Shown here piece by piece: positions 32,547 through 42,639 of a stretch of 53,196 nt of DNA. The number at the start of each line of letters is the position of its first letter. Positions within the stretch are counted from its first letter, which is position 1. The translations under genes were made by a program, and so were the position numbers. The notes beneath the pieces were generated by a model. The model was given only the letters and a program-made list of their open reading frames with translations, was not told the origin of the DNA and ran no database searches. The DNA is taken from the NCBI GenBank assembly GCA_049999765.1, contig JBNGIQ010009429.1, forward strand, positions 1 to 53,196, in the 5' to 3' direction. Origin of the DNA: Phaeoceros laevis. Its lineage: Eukaryota > Anthocerotophyta > Anthocerotopsida > Notothyladales.

Positions 32547-34066
32547 ATAATTTGCCAGCTGAATGTAAACACCGTGGATGATTCAGAGACACACTAAGCA
32601 GTACATCTATGCAACACAATGGTATAAAACTAGTTTTGCCTTGAAATGTTAGGATCACAGTCTTAAGATCCTTTCTTGCATTTATGCGAATATGGAGGCC
32701 TAATGTGGTTGTGAACTAGTATAGATGCTCGTAAGACTTTGATCCTTACAGAATCTTCACAATCCCAAAAACTCAACCTAGAAGATTCAAGTCTTTATGG
32801 AGATTCCACAAATATTTTTCAAATCATTGATAAATTCCCTTTGATCGATTATTAAAATAGGATGTCTTTCTCAAATACGCACGGAATCCTAAAACATTCT
32901 TAAAAATTCTAAACGTAGTGCTTCAAGATATTTTCTAGATCAAAAGAATGCCTGTTTATAAATAGAAAATAATACCCACTAGCCCACAACCTCTTGCAAG
33001 ACGTGAACAAGATAGTTTAGTGTGTGCTTATAGAACAAGTAACAACACAATTTCATAGAGATCCTCACTTAGTACAATTTAACTCATGCCCTCCTTTTGA
33101 TTGCTAGATCATAAGAATGAGAATCATAAGAATAAGAATGAACGTGATGATTAGAAAATAATACTAGGACCGCCTACACTTGCTTACACCTCTTGTAGGA
33201 CTTCAACTACTTTATTGTGTGCCATATTTGAACAATGTTCGTCTTAGAATTAGGAAATAATATCCACCAACCAATAATTAGAAAATAATACCCCATAACC
33301 AACCGTCTCTTCACCATATGTGTTGTCTGTGATATGTGAGAAATATGGCCTTCCTCCAAGCACACTAAACAATATATTGCACTTTGAATTGAAATTTTCT
33401 ACCCTAAAATTGTTTCGCCATAAGGCAGTATTAGACCATGACTTCAACATTCTCAGATCCTAATGATTAAGTAGTGACAAAGAGTCTTACTAAAATGTAT
33501 AAGACTCTAGTATAGAAGCTCTTCAATTTTCTTCAACCCTCAGGCCCTAACTTATGTGCACAATATGAGAGCGAAACCTGAAGTGCGCATCTCACCGTAT
33601 TCACGGTTTTACAAGCTTCATTTGTCTCAAACCTTGTTGGCCGAAGATGCTTAAAAGCACCTAGAACAATTCCTAAGAGGTGGGGTTGCTCTTGTCCCAT
33701 TAAGCCCGGCCACCCCTAATACCTCTCTAACTCAAAAAAAACCCGGGCTATAGACTCGGCGAGTTATATTTAAACTCTAAATTAACTATAGGTTGCAATT
33801 TTTGGGTATCTTTTGGCTGATTAGTAGTGGTCTAATTATAACAAAAATTATATGACTGAGTTCCTTGCATTCTAAGGATTCCAATGGTACGATTTTAAAG
33901 AATTTTTAAAATTATTATCATAATATAATTAGAAAGAATGTTAACCATGTCTTAACTAACCAAAATTGGTTAGTTCGGCCAAAAAGGGTTAATTTGGTAT
34001 GCCGCACGGAAGTGTGCAACCAAATTCGGCACATATCGCGAATGGAAAGTCGGTACGAAACAAATC
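32547..34066. other. AT-rich intergenic block with diverged short repeats
   Basis: About 1.5 kb without a gene, clearly more AT-rich than its surroundings. A segment of the type agaaaataata followed by a cctcttg(c/t)a(a/g)gac block recurs near 32965 and 33154. Shorter related pieces occur near 33253 and 33280. Frames are short and motif-free. It may be an old transposon remnant, but no coding domain identifies it. Confidence 0.45.
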
Positions 34067-34618
34067 CTAGGTAGGACGAGGTACCCGTTTTGGATTGGGG
34101 TTGGCCAAGGTGCAAGGCTCTCCACGGCCACCGGTACGGGTAGCTACAGGTTCTTCAAACGGGTAGGCCTCGTAGCGGACATAGCAGTCTCTGGTGAGGT
34201 AGCGGCCTCCGAAGGTGGTTCCGCAAGTCGTCCAGAGGAGCCCGGCGGCGTATTTCAGGCAGCTGTTGCACTGGCGGCTCTCCAGGCTGGGCACGCAGCT
34301 GCCTAGAGCGAAGACTGTGGCGGATTCCGCTTTGTCGCTGTAGGTGCTGGTGGCCCTGTGGAAGGGCACGCTGCTGTTGGTGCCTTCCACCACCTTCTGC
34401 ACCGAATCAAACACCGCTCCGGCGTAGACAGTGCCCATTTTGTACTTGCCCGAGCTGCACATGTTGCAAACTGTGAGGCGGCCCGTGAGGTCGACCGTGG
34501 GCACCTGCACCGGCTGGCCGTGGGCGTGCATGAGAAGCAGGCCCAGAAGCGCTAGCAGCAGCACCAGTTTGAAGTTCAACCCGGTGTGCCATCTCCTTTG
34601 CTGTTCCATCTGGGCCAA
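34067..34618 (-). CDS. Gnk2/DUF26 cysteine-rich secretory protein
   Basis: A single minus-strand exon encodes 183 residues. A signal peptide covers about residues 15-35 (LVLLLALLGLLLMHAHG). The Gnk2 domain has an early Cys pair (TVCNMCSS), the signature C-x8-C-x2-C (SCVPSLESRQCNSC) and late Cys in TTCGTT and RDCYVRY. A basic, Pro-rich tail with one more Cys extends the protein past the domain. The predicted product is an apoplastic single-domain Gnk2 protein. Codon use is strongly GC-rich, unlike the AT-rich family member at 32.1 kb, so the copies are not recent duplicates. An alternative start three codons in is possible. Confidence 0.88.
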   Translation of the reverse strand: MAQMEQQRRWHTGLNFKLVLLLALLGLLLMHAHGQPVQVPTVDLTGRLTVCNMCSSGKYKMGTVYAGAVFDSVQKVVEGTNSSVPFHRATSTYSDKAESATVFALGSCVPSLESRQCNSCLKYAAGLLWTTCGTTFGGRYLTRDCYVRYEAYPFEEPVATRTGGRGEPCTLANPNPKRVPRPT

Positions 34619-36296
34619 AACTCCTTAGAGCTGTGCCTCTGCTTGCTGCTCAAAAGGCCTGGTTTTGTAGTTCACCAACTTGTCTGAAGAATGTGCCCAA
34701 GCAAAATCGAATCCTGCTGGGAATCGTTGCGTCCACACTGCACCTCCTAAACCCGTCTTCTCCCTTCTGTCTTCGTTCTCTAAGCTTTGTTGAAGGCTGC
34801 TATGGCTGTGCATTTCCTTTCATCTTACTTGAATGGCTAGGGCGGAGGTACAAATTAGGGGGAAGTCTGCCTCCTCCCCCCCTTGCCCGAGTGCAAGGGG
34901 GGACAGCGGTGAGCATTCAGGACTTTGTCTAAGACAAGCCAGCCAGGCCATCTGCATCAGTTGTAGCTGCTTCCAGACGTATTTGAGCGTCTCGCTTGTC
35001 TGTCAGAGAGCCTGTTCAAGCGAACAACCTCCCTACCGGTCTGCCGTGGCGATGCTACTTAGAGTCTTTGTCCTTCTTGCGATCGGACAACGTATCTCGA
35101 CGTTTAGCTTTAAATTTCAGCCATCAATCCTGGGTTCTCCTCGCCTAGCTGTGCCTTTTGGACTGTTGACGCCTCCTCTGACTACTGTACAGAAACATCA
35201 CATACAGGAGTGTTTCACTGAACCTCATGCATGGCTCTTCATATCCAGCGGTTAGGGGTAAAGAACATTGTCATGAACAAAAATGCCCAGATGCTTGCTA
35301 TCTGTGGTAGCAAAACGGCCAGCTTCTGCCAAAACAAGCAGCAAAAGCTGATCTGCACCGCACATTTTTGATGAACCGATGCTCGCGATCTACACCGCAC
35401 ATGACACAACTCTGATTTCCACCCACAAAGCCAGAAGTTCACTCTTGGTAGATGTGCTTCCCCGGGACCGGTCCTCCTTCCCACCCTCGACGGCATCAAT
35501 TGCGACATTTCCGTTTCAACATGGATCAACGAAAATGGAACATGAAACTGAACGGTGCTAGTTTTTGACGTTTCTACAGGTCTGATGCCGTTTCTGATAC
35601 TAATATGATGAGTTTGAACATGGGATCCGTGACAAGCAGTGCCAGGCACCTCTGCTGTGGGATCACCGGAACCTTGGATATATGCCTGTAGTTCTAGTTT
35701 GCTTGTTCCTTGGTGGAAGATACAGGAAAAGGTGAAAGGACGTGGGGCTCTTCAAGCACCAAACCATTCTTCATGGGCCCTAATTGCTACTGTGGCTTTG
35801 CCCTTTTTGAGAGGCGTTTGCGTTTATGCATCAGTTCAAGATGATGGCCCCACTGCGTATCTTCTTTGACTGAGAGACGGGCATCGATGGCTACAAATCG
35901 GGCCAGGCATACTGGGTTGAGGAGGTAATCCCGGAAGCGTTGTGCTGTGAATTTAACACTGAGAGGACGGGGGCCGGTGATCCTCCCAGGTGAAAACAGA
36001 GGCGGTTTTGGTGTTCACAATGTTCCCTCGTGACCAGGGATCGCCTGACCCCGACGGCCGCCTCCCGGGGCAGTGGATGGTTGGGACGTCCACTGCGGAT
36101 TCAGAAGGTTGTAGGGTTGAGAGAGCGTGCAATCATCAGCAGGACCCCCCCCCAAGCTTCTACACTGTGACTGTCGTCGTCGAAGAGAAGTTTGAGATTG
36201 TGCAATACTCCTTTCCGTGCTTACACAAAGAGGAGCAGTAGCGAGGTCCTGTATTCGCTGTGTCAAGCATGCTTCCAAGAGGACAGTGGAGGAGTT
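34619..36296. other. Intergenic region without a recognised gene
   Basis: Several short frames on both strands reach 60-140 codons, but none shows a family motif or a clean splice structure. A donor-like cccag/gtgaaa occurs near 35989 after an open segment (GQAYWVEEVIPEA), so an unrecognised gene fragment is possible between 35.6 and 36.2 kb. Confidence 0.35.
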
Positions 36297-36440
36297 TCAA
36301 GGGAAGTCAAGCTCATGTCGAAGGACCGATGGTTGGATATTTTCATGTGGCACGGCTTCCTCTATCTCCTGTATTTCCGCGGGAGAGAGTTTTATGTTAA
36401 GAGCAGCAAGATTTTCCTCTAAATTCCGGACCTTGCATCT
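36297..36440 (-). pseudogene. Orphan last exon of an aldo-keto reductase
   Basis: On the minus strand an acceptor-like gcaag precedes an open segment running to a stop at 36297. It reads VRNLEENLAALNIKLSPAEI and continues with QEIEEAVP. This matches the C-terminal helix region of plant aldo/keto reductases (the family's K-x-NLxxN...L-x-x-KL-x-x-xE pattern). In many such genes an intron lies just before this segment. The catalytic barrel is absent upstream, where the CR-type gene starts on the other strand. It is best read as a left-over exon. Confidence 0.55.
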
Positions 36441-36734
36441 ACTTGATAATTGGCCTCCGTGTACTGTTAAATTAGATTGCATACATTGTTTGTTTCGTGT
36501 GAGTTGCAAGCTGTGATGAATTTTATGCCCTTGGCAGGCTACCTGCTGTTGGTTTCCAGAGATAGCTTCTATGGCTTCTCGCTACGTGTGCTATAAGGTT
36601 TATGGGGATGGAGGCGGATATGTGCCGCAAGAACAAGAATTAACACCGGATGTCATCAACAGCATGGAGCATTCCGACAAAGGCTTTGTGCTGCTCGGTG
36701 AGGTAGATGACACTGTCAGAAACTACGGGGATCT

Positions 36735-36884
36735 GCAAAAGTGTTTGGAGAAGCAACTGGCTCAATCTCAGAGTAGCCAATCTCAGAGTGGCAAGTAGCC
36801 AATCTCAGAGTGGCAAAAGTGTTTGGAGAAGTAATTGGCTCAATCTCAGAGTGGCTCAATCTCAGAGTGGCTCAATCTCAGAGT
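36735..36884. repeat. Minisatellite inside the CR-type pseudogene, N-terminal part
   Basis: A block beginning gcaaaagtgtttggagaag and containing several caatctcagagt(gg) units occurs at 36735 and again at 36812. The last units are a clean 16-bp array (ggctcaatctcagagt). The array introduces a stop at 36796-36798 and shifts phase. The coding frames before and after both read AQSQS at the array edges, so the expansion itself split the gene. Confidence 0.85.
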
Positions 36885-39214
36885 GTGGAACTACGTGTAC
36901 GGAAGCATGTACCCCCCGAGTATAAGTGGGTGACACCTATGATTGGTAACTCTCTTGATTTCCAGCATGTAGTGCAAGATGGTAAAGTTATATACGAAGT
37001 GTGCATTGTCCTGGTTGTGCCTCGACCACCAGTAACTGTTGAAACTAGTCTTCAGGAATATACGACCAAGTGGACATCCTTCTTCCAGGAGTTTGTGGAT
37101 GAGAAGGTTACTCCGAAGCTCTTCTCTGCTGATGGGAAAGATTTCAAATTGGCAGGAGAAATTCATCGGGTTGGCAGTGGGATTGGCCTCCTCATGCACC
37201 TCTTGCCAACAACTAGAGCTGACATGTCTGAAGCAGCTCAGGGTTTGATGGACATGGTAGAAAAGCATGATTTAGAAATGTGCCCTGTGTTTGGTACCTC
37301 AGGATGTGGTAAAACAAGAGCAGCTATGGAGATATGTTGCCTCACTCCTTCTTTGTACTTACCTGCTGCAAAGGAGAAAGCTTGCTCAAAAGACATGCTA
37401 TCGTTCCAGCAACAGGTGCGCGATGAGTGCAAGAAGGGATCTGGGACAAACAATGAAAGTAACAGGGTAGTGGTTGCGAGATTGACCCGTGAGTTGCTGT
37501 TGAGTAGGATTTTTATCTACAATCTGCTCCGAAAGTTAGGCGACCTTACTAATCTCAAATAGTTGCACTTTCAAACGTGTGAAGCACATAATGGACAAGT
37601 TTAAGGTGGAAGACTATTTTCAGGACCTTTTCTGCACACTCACAAGAGTTGGATGTGCAGTAAACGAGCTAAATTTGGCATTGAAGAGGGAGTTACAAAG
37701 ATTTCATCAATTTGTGGCGGGCCAAAAGTTTTATGTGTTTCTGGATGAAGCCAGCTGTTGTCAAGTCACAATTACCCTGACATGTTCCATTTTATGCAGT
37801 CACAGTCCGAGAGGAGGGGAGTGCTTTCACCGATGTTGATGGAACTTAAGGTGCATCATTTTGTAACATGCCCTGTCGGAACAGGTCTGTCAATATTACA
37901 ACATTCTGATGAACTTGTTTCAAATGTGTCCGGATCAGCTGAGGGTGAACATTATTATGCAAAATTTGGAGGTTGGAAGAATTTTGGTGATTTCAAGAAG
38001 TATATTACGAGCATTTTGACATTTGAAGAGCAAGATACCATTACACTGAATGGTATCAAAGATTCCGTGGTAGGTTCAGACCTATCACAACTGTGATTGA
38101 ACAAATGGCAAATATGGACAAGTCACCCAAGGATGCAGGTGACTTTGTATGGGATATGTTGACTGAGCATTGCGAAATTATTTCGTACGAAGACAGATCT
38201 CTCTACAATTGTCTAGAGAAGATTTGTATGAGAGCACGTCCTAACTTTGTTCAAGATCAAAATGTTTTGGAACAAGTGAAAGCTGTTTGCCTTAACTATT
38301 TCTATTGTGGGAATAGTGGAATATTTACAAGTAAGAAGCAATTGCAAGTGGTGGATGTAGGATTTGGAAGATGTGTGCAGCTGCACCATTTGCGTTGCAA
38401 GCTGCATATAATTTTTTCAATAAGAAGGGACAAATGGGAGAGGCGATAAAGGAGCATATGGTGAAGTATCCTCTGCCAAGCTTTATGTGCAACATGTGGG
38501 AAGTGCAGATTTGTGAAGAAATGACTGTACTTTTTCATAACAAGCAGGTTGAAAGTAACCCACTTTTTACAGGTATGCAGTTACCCTCATTGTTTATAGG
38601 GAAAACACAAGTGGTAAAGTGGCGTGATGTCAAACGTAAGGGTATCGAGATCAACAAGGTCTTCAGTGCGCAGTATGGAATACGTGAATATGTTGAAGAT
38701 TTCCAGAAAAATGAGCTGCCAGCACCTTTCTTCTTTTGTGAGACACTTGCAGGACCTGATCTTCTATTTTTCATAAAGCTCGAAACTGGTGAGAGAATTC
38801 CTGTATTCATGCAACTTAAATTACGGGAAAATCTGGATAACATTGAAGGTGCACGGCAATCAACAGATCCAAAGTCCTTATTCAGTCGAAAAGATGGGAA
38901 AGTTCCTCATGTGCATTTGGAAACCCGAAAGAATGTCTTGAGCCTATGCACCAAGGGTTACATTTCTATATTGCTAGCTTACCCAGTGGATGTTCCTATA
39001 GAGCACTATGTTTTTACACCTCTGCAATCAACAAGGGCATCGAAAACCAAGGAGGAGGGATCAAAGATTTTTGTTGTGATTAACCAAGACAATGTGCGTT
39101 CTATATTGAGGTCAGAACATGTGGACTTTTTAGATTGGACTTTTTAGATGAGCTGAAGGGGAGCATGGTGAAGGCTTCAAAGTCTTTTGAGGATTCGGAT
39201 GTCGGAGGACCAGA

Positions 39215-39442
39215 GAGCACCAAAGAAGAGACAGGTGGCAAGCTGAAGAGAGCACCAAAGAAGAGACTGGTGGCAAGCTGAAGAAGCGCGAGACTGGTGG
39301 CAAGTTGAAGAAGCGCAAGACTCCGAGTACCGAAGAAGAGACTGGTGGCAAGCTGAAGAAGCGCAAGACTCCGAGTACCGAAGAAGAGACTGGTGGAAAG
39401 CTGAAGAAGCGCACGACTCGAAAGCGCAAGACTCGAAATTGA
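39215..39442. repeat. Coding minisatellite, Lys/Arg-rich C-terminal tail of the CR-type pseudogene
   Basis: Repeated units of up to 48 bp share gaagaagagactggtggcaa followed by gctgaagaagcgcaagactc. Read in one frame they give repeats of the type EEETGGKLKKRKTPST, strongly basic and resembling a nuclear localisation signal. The array ends at the stop 39440-39442. Confidence 0.85.
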
Positions 39443-39489
39443 ATGTAGGCTAGTTATAGCTAGGGACAGGCTAGTAGTAGTTTGAGAAG

Positions 39490-40980
39490 TCAGATGCCGC
39501 TCTCATGCCGGTCTCCCTGAGAGCGTCCATGAAGAAATAGCACAGCTTGCTTAGTGTCAAAGGATGGGCCAGCAGGTCATTGTCACAGCCCTCTTCAGGC
39601 TTCAGCCACCTGCAAAAAATGGAAAACCCTTATGTCTACAACTTGTACGTTCACTCAACAACTCAACAGCTAATGATACATCACTTACAGTGTGAAACTC
39701 AACACAGCAGACATGAGGCCTTACCTGAAAGCTTTAGAGTTTTTTTATGACCCCGTTTTTAGGATAGCGAAGCTCCCTTGCCGCAGAGTTGAACGCTGGA
39801 CCTTGATGGCATGCTGCATTCCTGCTTGGAGTTCAGCAACTGAATTGAGGGATAAAGCAACCATTGCCCTGAAGAACGACACATCCCATTCGCCCACTTT
39901 GCCTGATTCTAGCAACGCTGTCACAGCATATACAACATCGGCTGCTGACACCTTTGATCCATAGCCATGGCGCCTTTGAAAGCTTCTATAGTAGAGGTCA
40001 GTACGACCAGCTTTGGAGGCAATATTCTCAAACTCCTGCTTCAACCTTTTCTTAGTCTCAGCAGTCATGTACTGAAACTTTTGCTGGCACTCCGTCAGAG
40101 AAATCCCCATATTTGCTAGATGCAACTTCAAATTTCTCAGGCCCCTGTCACTCCAGGTCTTCAGCTTTGTTGCCACGTAAGAGGAACAAAGCATGGAATC
40201 ATAGAGGCTCCACTCCCTTAACAACAGCAGCCGGGGCTCATCTTCTGAAACGATCCTCGAATTATCTGGTGTTGGCACCTTTGTTCCATCTTGTAGGGTA
40301 ACAGGAGCTCCCACTTCCAAGCTTCCGGCGCTATTTACATGATTTTCTAGCTCCATCATATTTGCTGCATAGCGCTCAGTTGTCAGTCGGCCATGGACAA
40401 ACTGATCAGCCAGAGACACACACGCCAGCCATAGTAGCTCATTTGTATTCCTGTGCAAAGTATGTGCCAGATCAAACATGACAACCCGAAGGTTTCCCGT
40501 GAAAGTCCCCTTGTTGTAGTACTCCTTCACCTGCTTGAAGAGTTCAAGCCTAGCCTCTAAAACTGGGTCCCCATCCTCATCTTCCTCCTCTTCATCCTCA
40601 GACCTCTCCCTCCTAGAATTATGTCGCCTCCTCTTAGGCCCTGTTTACAGCATCATCGAGAGGTGGCATAAGGTCTCTAGTACAGAATCAGGGACAAGCA
40701 ATGGACAGAGATCCCTCTTAAGCGTGTAGTCAAGGGACATTCAGATCACACCAGCAAATTTTGGCACAAGGTTCAGAGTAAACACGTACCGCGATTGTTG
40801 TTCACCATATCTAGCCCAAAATCCTCCCTGTCACTGCCATCGTGGCCGTCAACATCAAAGTCAGGATCCCTTGGGTCACATTTCTCTGCTAAGTCCATCA
40901 GATTGAAGGGGTGGCCATGTCCGCCTCTCGTGATCATCGGTGGTGTAGAGCACGATAATCTGCCTGTTCAGGGAGTTTAG
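39490..40980 (-). pseudogene. CDC45: CDC45 replication factor gene fragment
   Basis: Minus-strand segments match the C-terminal two thirds of plant CDC45, the helicase (CMG) component that loads at replication origins. An open piece at 40530-39745 includes NTNELLWLACVSLADQFVHG, YDSMLCSSYVATKLKTWSD and SAADVVYAVTALLES. Upstream pieces hold an acidic region and a basic RRRHNSRRERSEDEE stretch, with an intron between 40642 and 40790. Breaks: a frame change near 40912, an in-frame TAA at 39747-39745, loss of the N-terminal part, and loss of the last roughly 100 residues after an exon at about 39601-39490. Introns are retained, so it arose by DNA duplication. A functional copy should exist elsewhere, as CDC45 is essential. 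Confidence 0.85.
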
Positions 40981-42639
40981 GTTTTGTTGCAATATCCTCA
41001 GGCTGCAGTCAGGCAAGGGAGGGTGGTCTGTGAGGATGCAACGCAAGCTTCCGCCTTTCTTTCGGTTCCTTTGCTGTCTTTAGTGAGGAGATCCGGTGAT
41101 GCACGCTTTTTCACAACATATTCGTTTTGAAGCCCTTCATGAGGGAATGGCGAGGCTGTGGGGAAGGCCAGGGTCATCTTGTACATTTGAAATTTGAGTG
41201 CCAGGAATACCCTGAAATGTGGCAATCTGGGCACTCTGGTTGCAAACTCGGGAGTGTGGAGGCGTCACAGGGTTCAAGGGAAGACCAGCGGAGTGCCATG
41301 GTGAGATCGCTGGACGCGGCAGTCCGGGCCAGAGCAACCGGCCCGTCCACGCGCTTTCAAAATTTAAATGATGTGCACGGCACTGCAGGCACCATGGTAC
41401 GCTGTAGTAACCAGAATTACTTACGGAATGCTTAATTCACTTCACCGCTTTGTAAGTTCGTAGAGTGGGAGGGATATTGTGAAAGACTGAGTTTACTCAG
41501 AAAAAGAATTGTCACATATACAATTTCTACATTGGCGTCCAGATCCAAACCTTGGCCCAACGGGAGATGCACATGGCAAATGAATCCCTTGGCCCGACGG
41601 GAGATGCAAATGGCAAATGAATCTCGAGTACCCACGAAACGTACTCCCTAGCACGTCCCGTGGCGCCATTCTGGATTTCCTGCTGCTGGAAGAATACGTT
41701 TTCCGTGTTGCTGGGGGTATCAATCGATGGAGTTTTTGTCAGCTCGAGAGTTATATTGAGCAGACAGCAGCACCAGAGAGAAAAGAAAATAGCGCTTGCC
41801 ATAAAAATGGCATCAAACCACATATGGTAGAAGTTAAACTGAAAGCCCCTCCCGACCGTAAAATGCCGACATGCCCCTACATCCCAACCCTTGCTTAGAC
41901 ACCTCCAGGCCCTGTGAGCCCAGCTTCACATGAGGAACAGGCGCCATCGCTTCTGATGCTCAGCTTGCACTTGGGACTTGAAAGGACTTGTCCTTGCCTG
42001 ATCTAGTGCCACCTGTCTGAAATGCACCGCAAGGCGTGTAGCTGCTTGGAAAGCCTACTTTTACTTGCATCACCAATGATTCTCCTTCCTTGGCTCCTTT
42101 TACATGCTCACGAGAATAGTCTACATGTTGCCCTGGAAAGTTAGCTGGCCTGTAACCTTTCATTTCGCTGTAGTGTGGTGTGAGCTTCACGTTTTTATTA
42201 TGGGGACCGTGACTGGATATTTCGAGGTGTGTGCCGGAACTCGGACTGTGACGACAGGTGACCTCATTGGAAACCTGGTCGGATATGTGTAATTTGGTAC
42301 AATGTGTGGAATCGTTGCCTGCTTTCTCAACTACAGCCACAGCTAGAACACGTCTGCCCCGTAGGCACGTCGTGGAGCACGGATGAGCAGGTTGGAGTGA
42401 CTGAACTCGCCTGCACCCCTTGAGCTTGTAGAATCCTAATCCCTTGCGTTAATTACGGAGCCCGTAGGAAGCGCAGCTCGTCACACAAATGGAAATTGCA
42501 GTTTACAATGGCCCGCAAATCTCACCTGTCACCCTAAAGACAAGCGAGCTGGCCTTCCGCTAGTTGTTTTTGCAGGATGGCCTGATTTCTCATGCAAGTA
42601 GGTTGTGGTATGTTGCCTGGTAGAAGCGGATGCCACCAG
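40981..42639. other. Intergenic region with no recognised gene
   Basis: Several 70-130 codon frames are present on both strands. One minus-strand frame (41823-41527) opens with a hydrophobic, signal-like stretch (MASAIFFSLWCCCLLNI) but then runs through a tandem repeat, so it is doubtful. Another (42340-41960, minus) is soluble and unrecognised. None has enough support to call. Confidence 0.35.
41552..41625. repeat. Two-copy tandem repeat, 37-bp unit
   Basis: The unit ttggccc(a/g)acgggagatgca followed by atggcaaatgaatc occurs at 41552 and 41589 with few differences. Confidence 0.85.

Larger units (their letters stand above)
36571..39442 (+). pseudogene. Crinkler (CR)-type effector-like gene: P-loop NTPase plus PD-(D/E)xK nuclease, decayed
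   Basis: A long intronless coding track is split over several frames. It starts MASRYVCYKV. A Walker A follows (FGTSGCGKTRA, near 37292) and a Walker B-like FYVFLDEA (near 37732). Next come GTGLSI (near 37880) and RGRFRP (near 38069). A nuclease-like segment then shows GPDLLFF with Q-L-K about 20 residues later (38751-38820). This order fits the P-loop NTPase plus REase-fold module of Crinkler-type effectors known from oomycetes, fungi and some other eukaryotes. Breaks are a repeat-filled stop near 36796, a TAG at 37560, and frame changes near 37555, 37755, 38065 and 38370. A Lys/Arg-rich repeat tail follows an extra stop at 39145. Neighbouring genes are intact, so sequencing error is unlikely to explain all breaks. 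The family call is from memory of motifs. Confidence 0.65.

Noticed and set aside
41527-41823. Signal-peptide-like minus-strand ORF
   Set aside because: Only the first 17 residues look meaningful. The rest runs through a tandem repeat, with no domain and no splice support.
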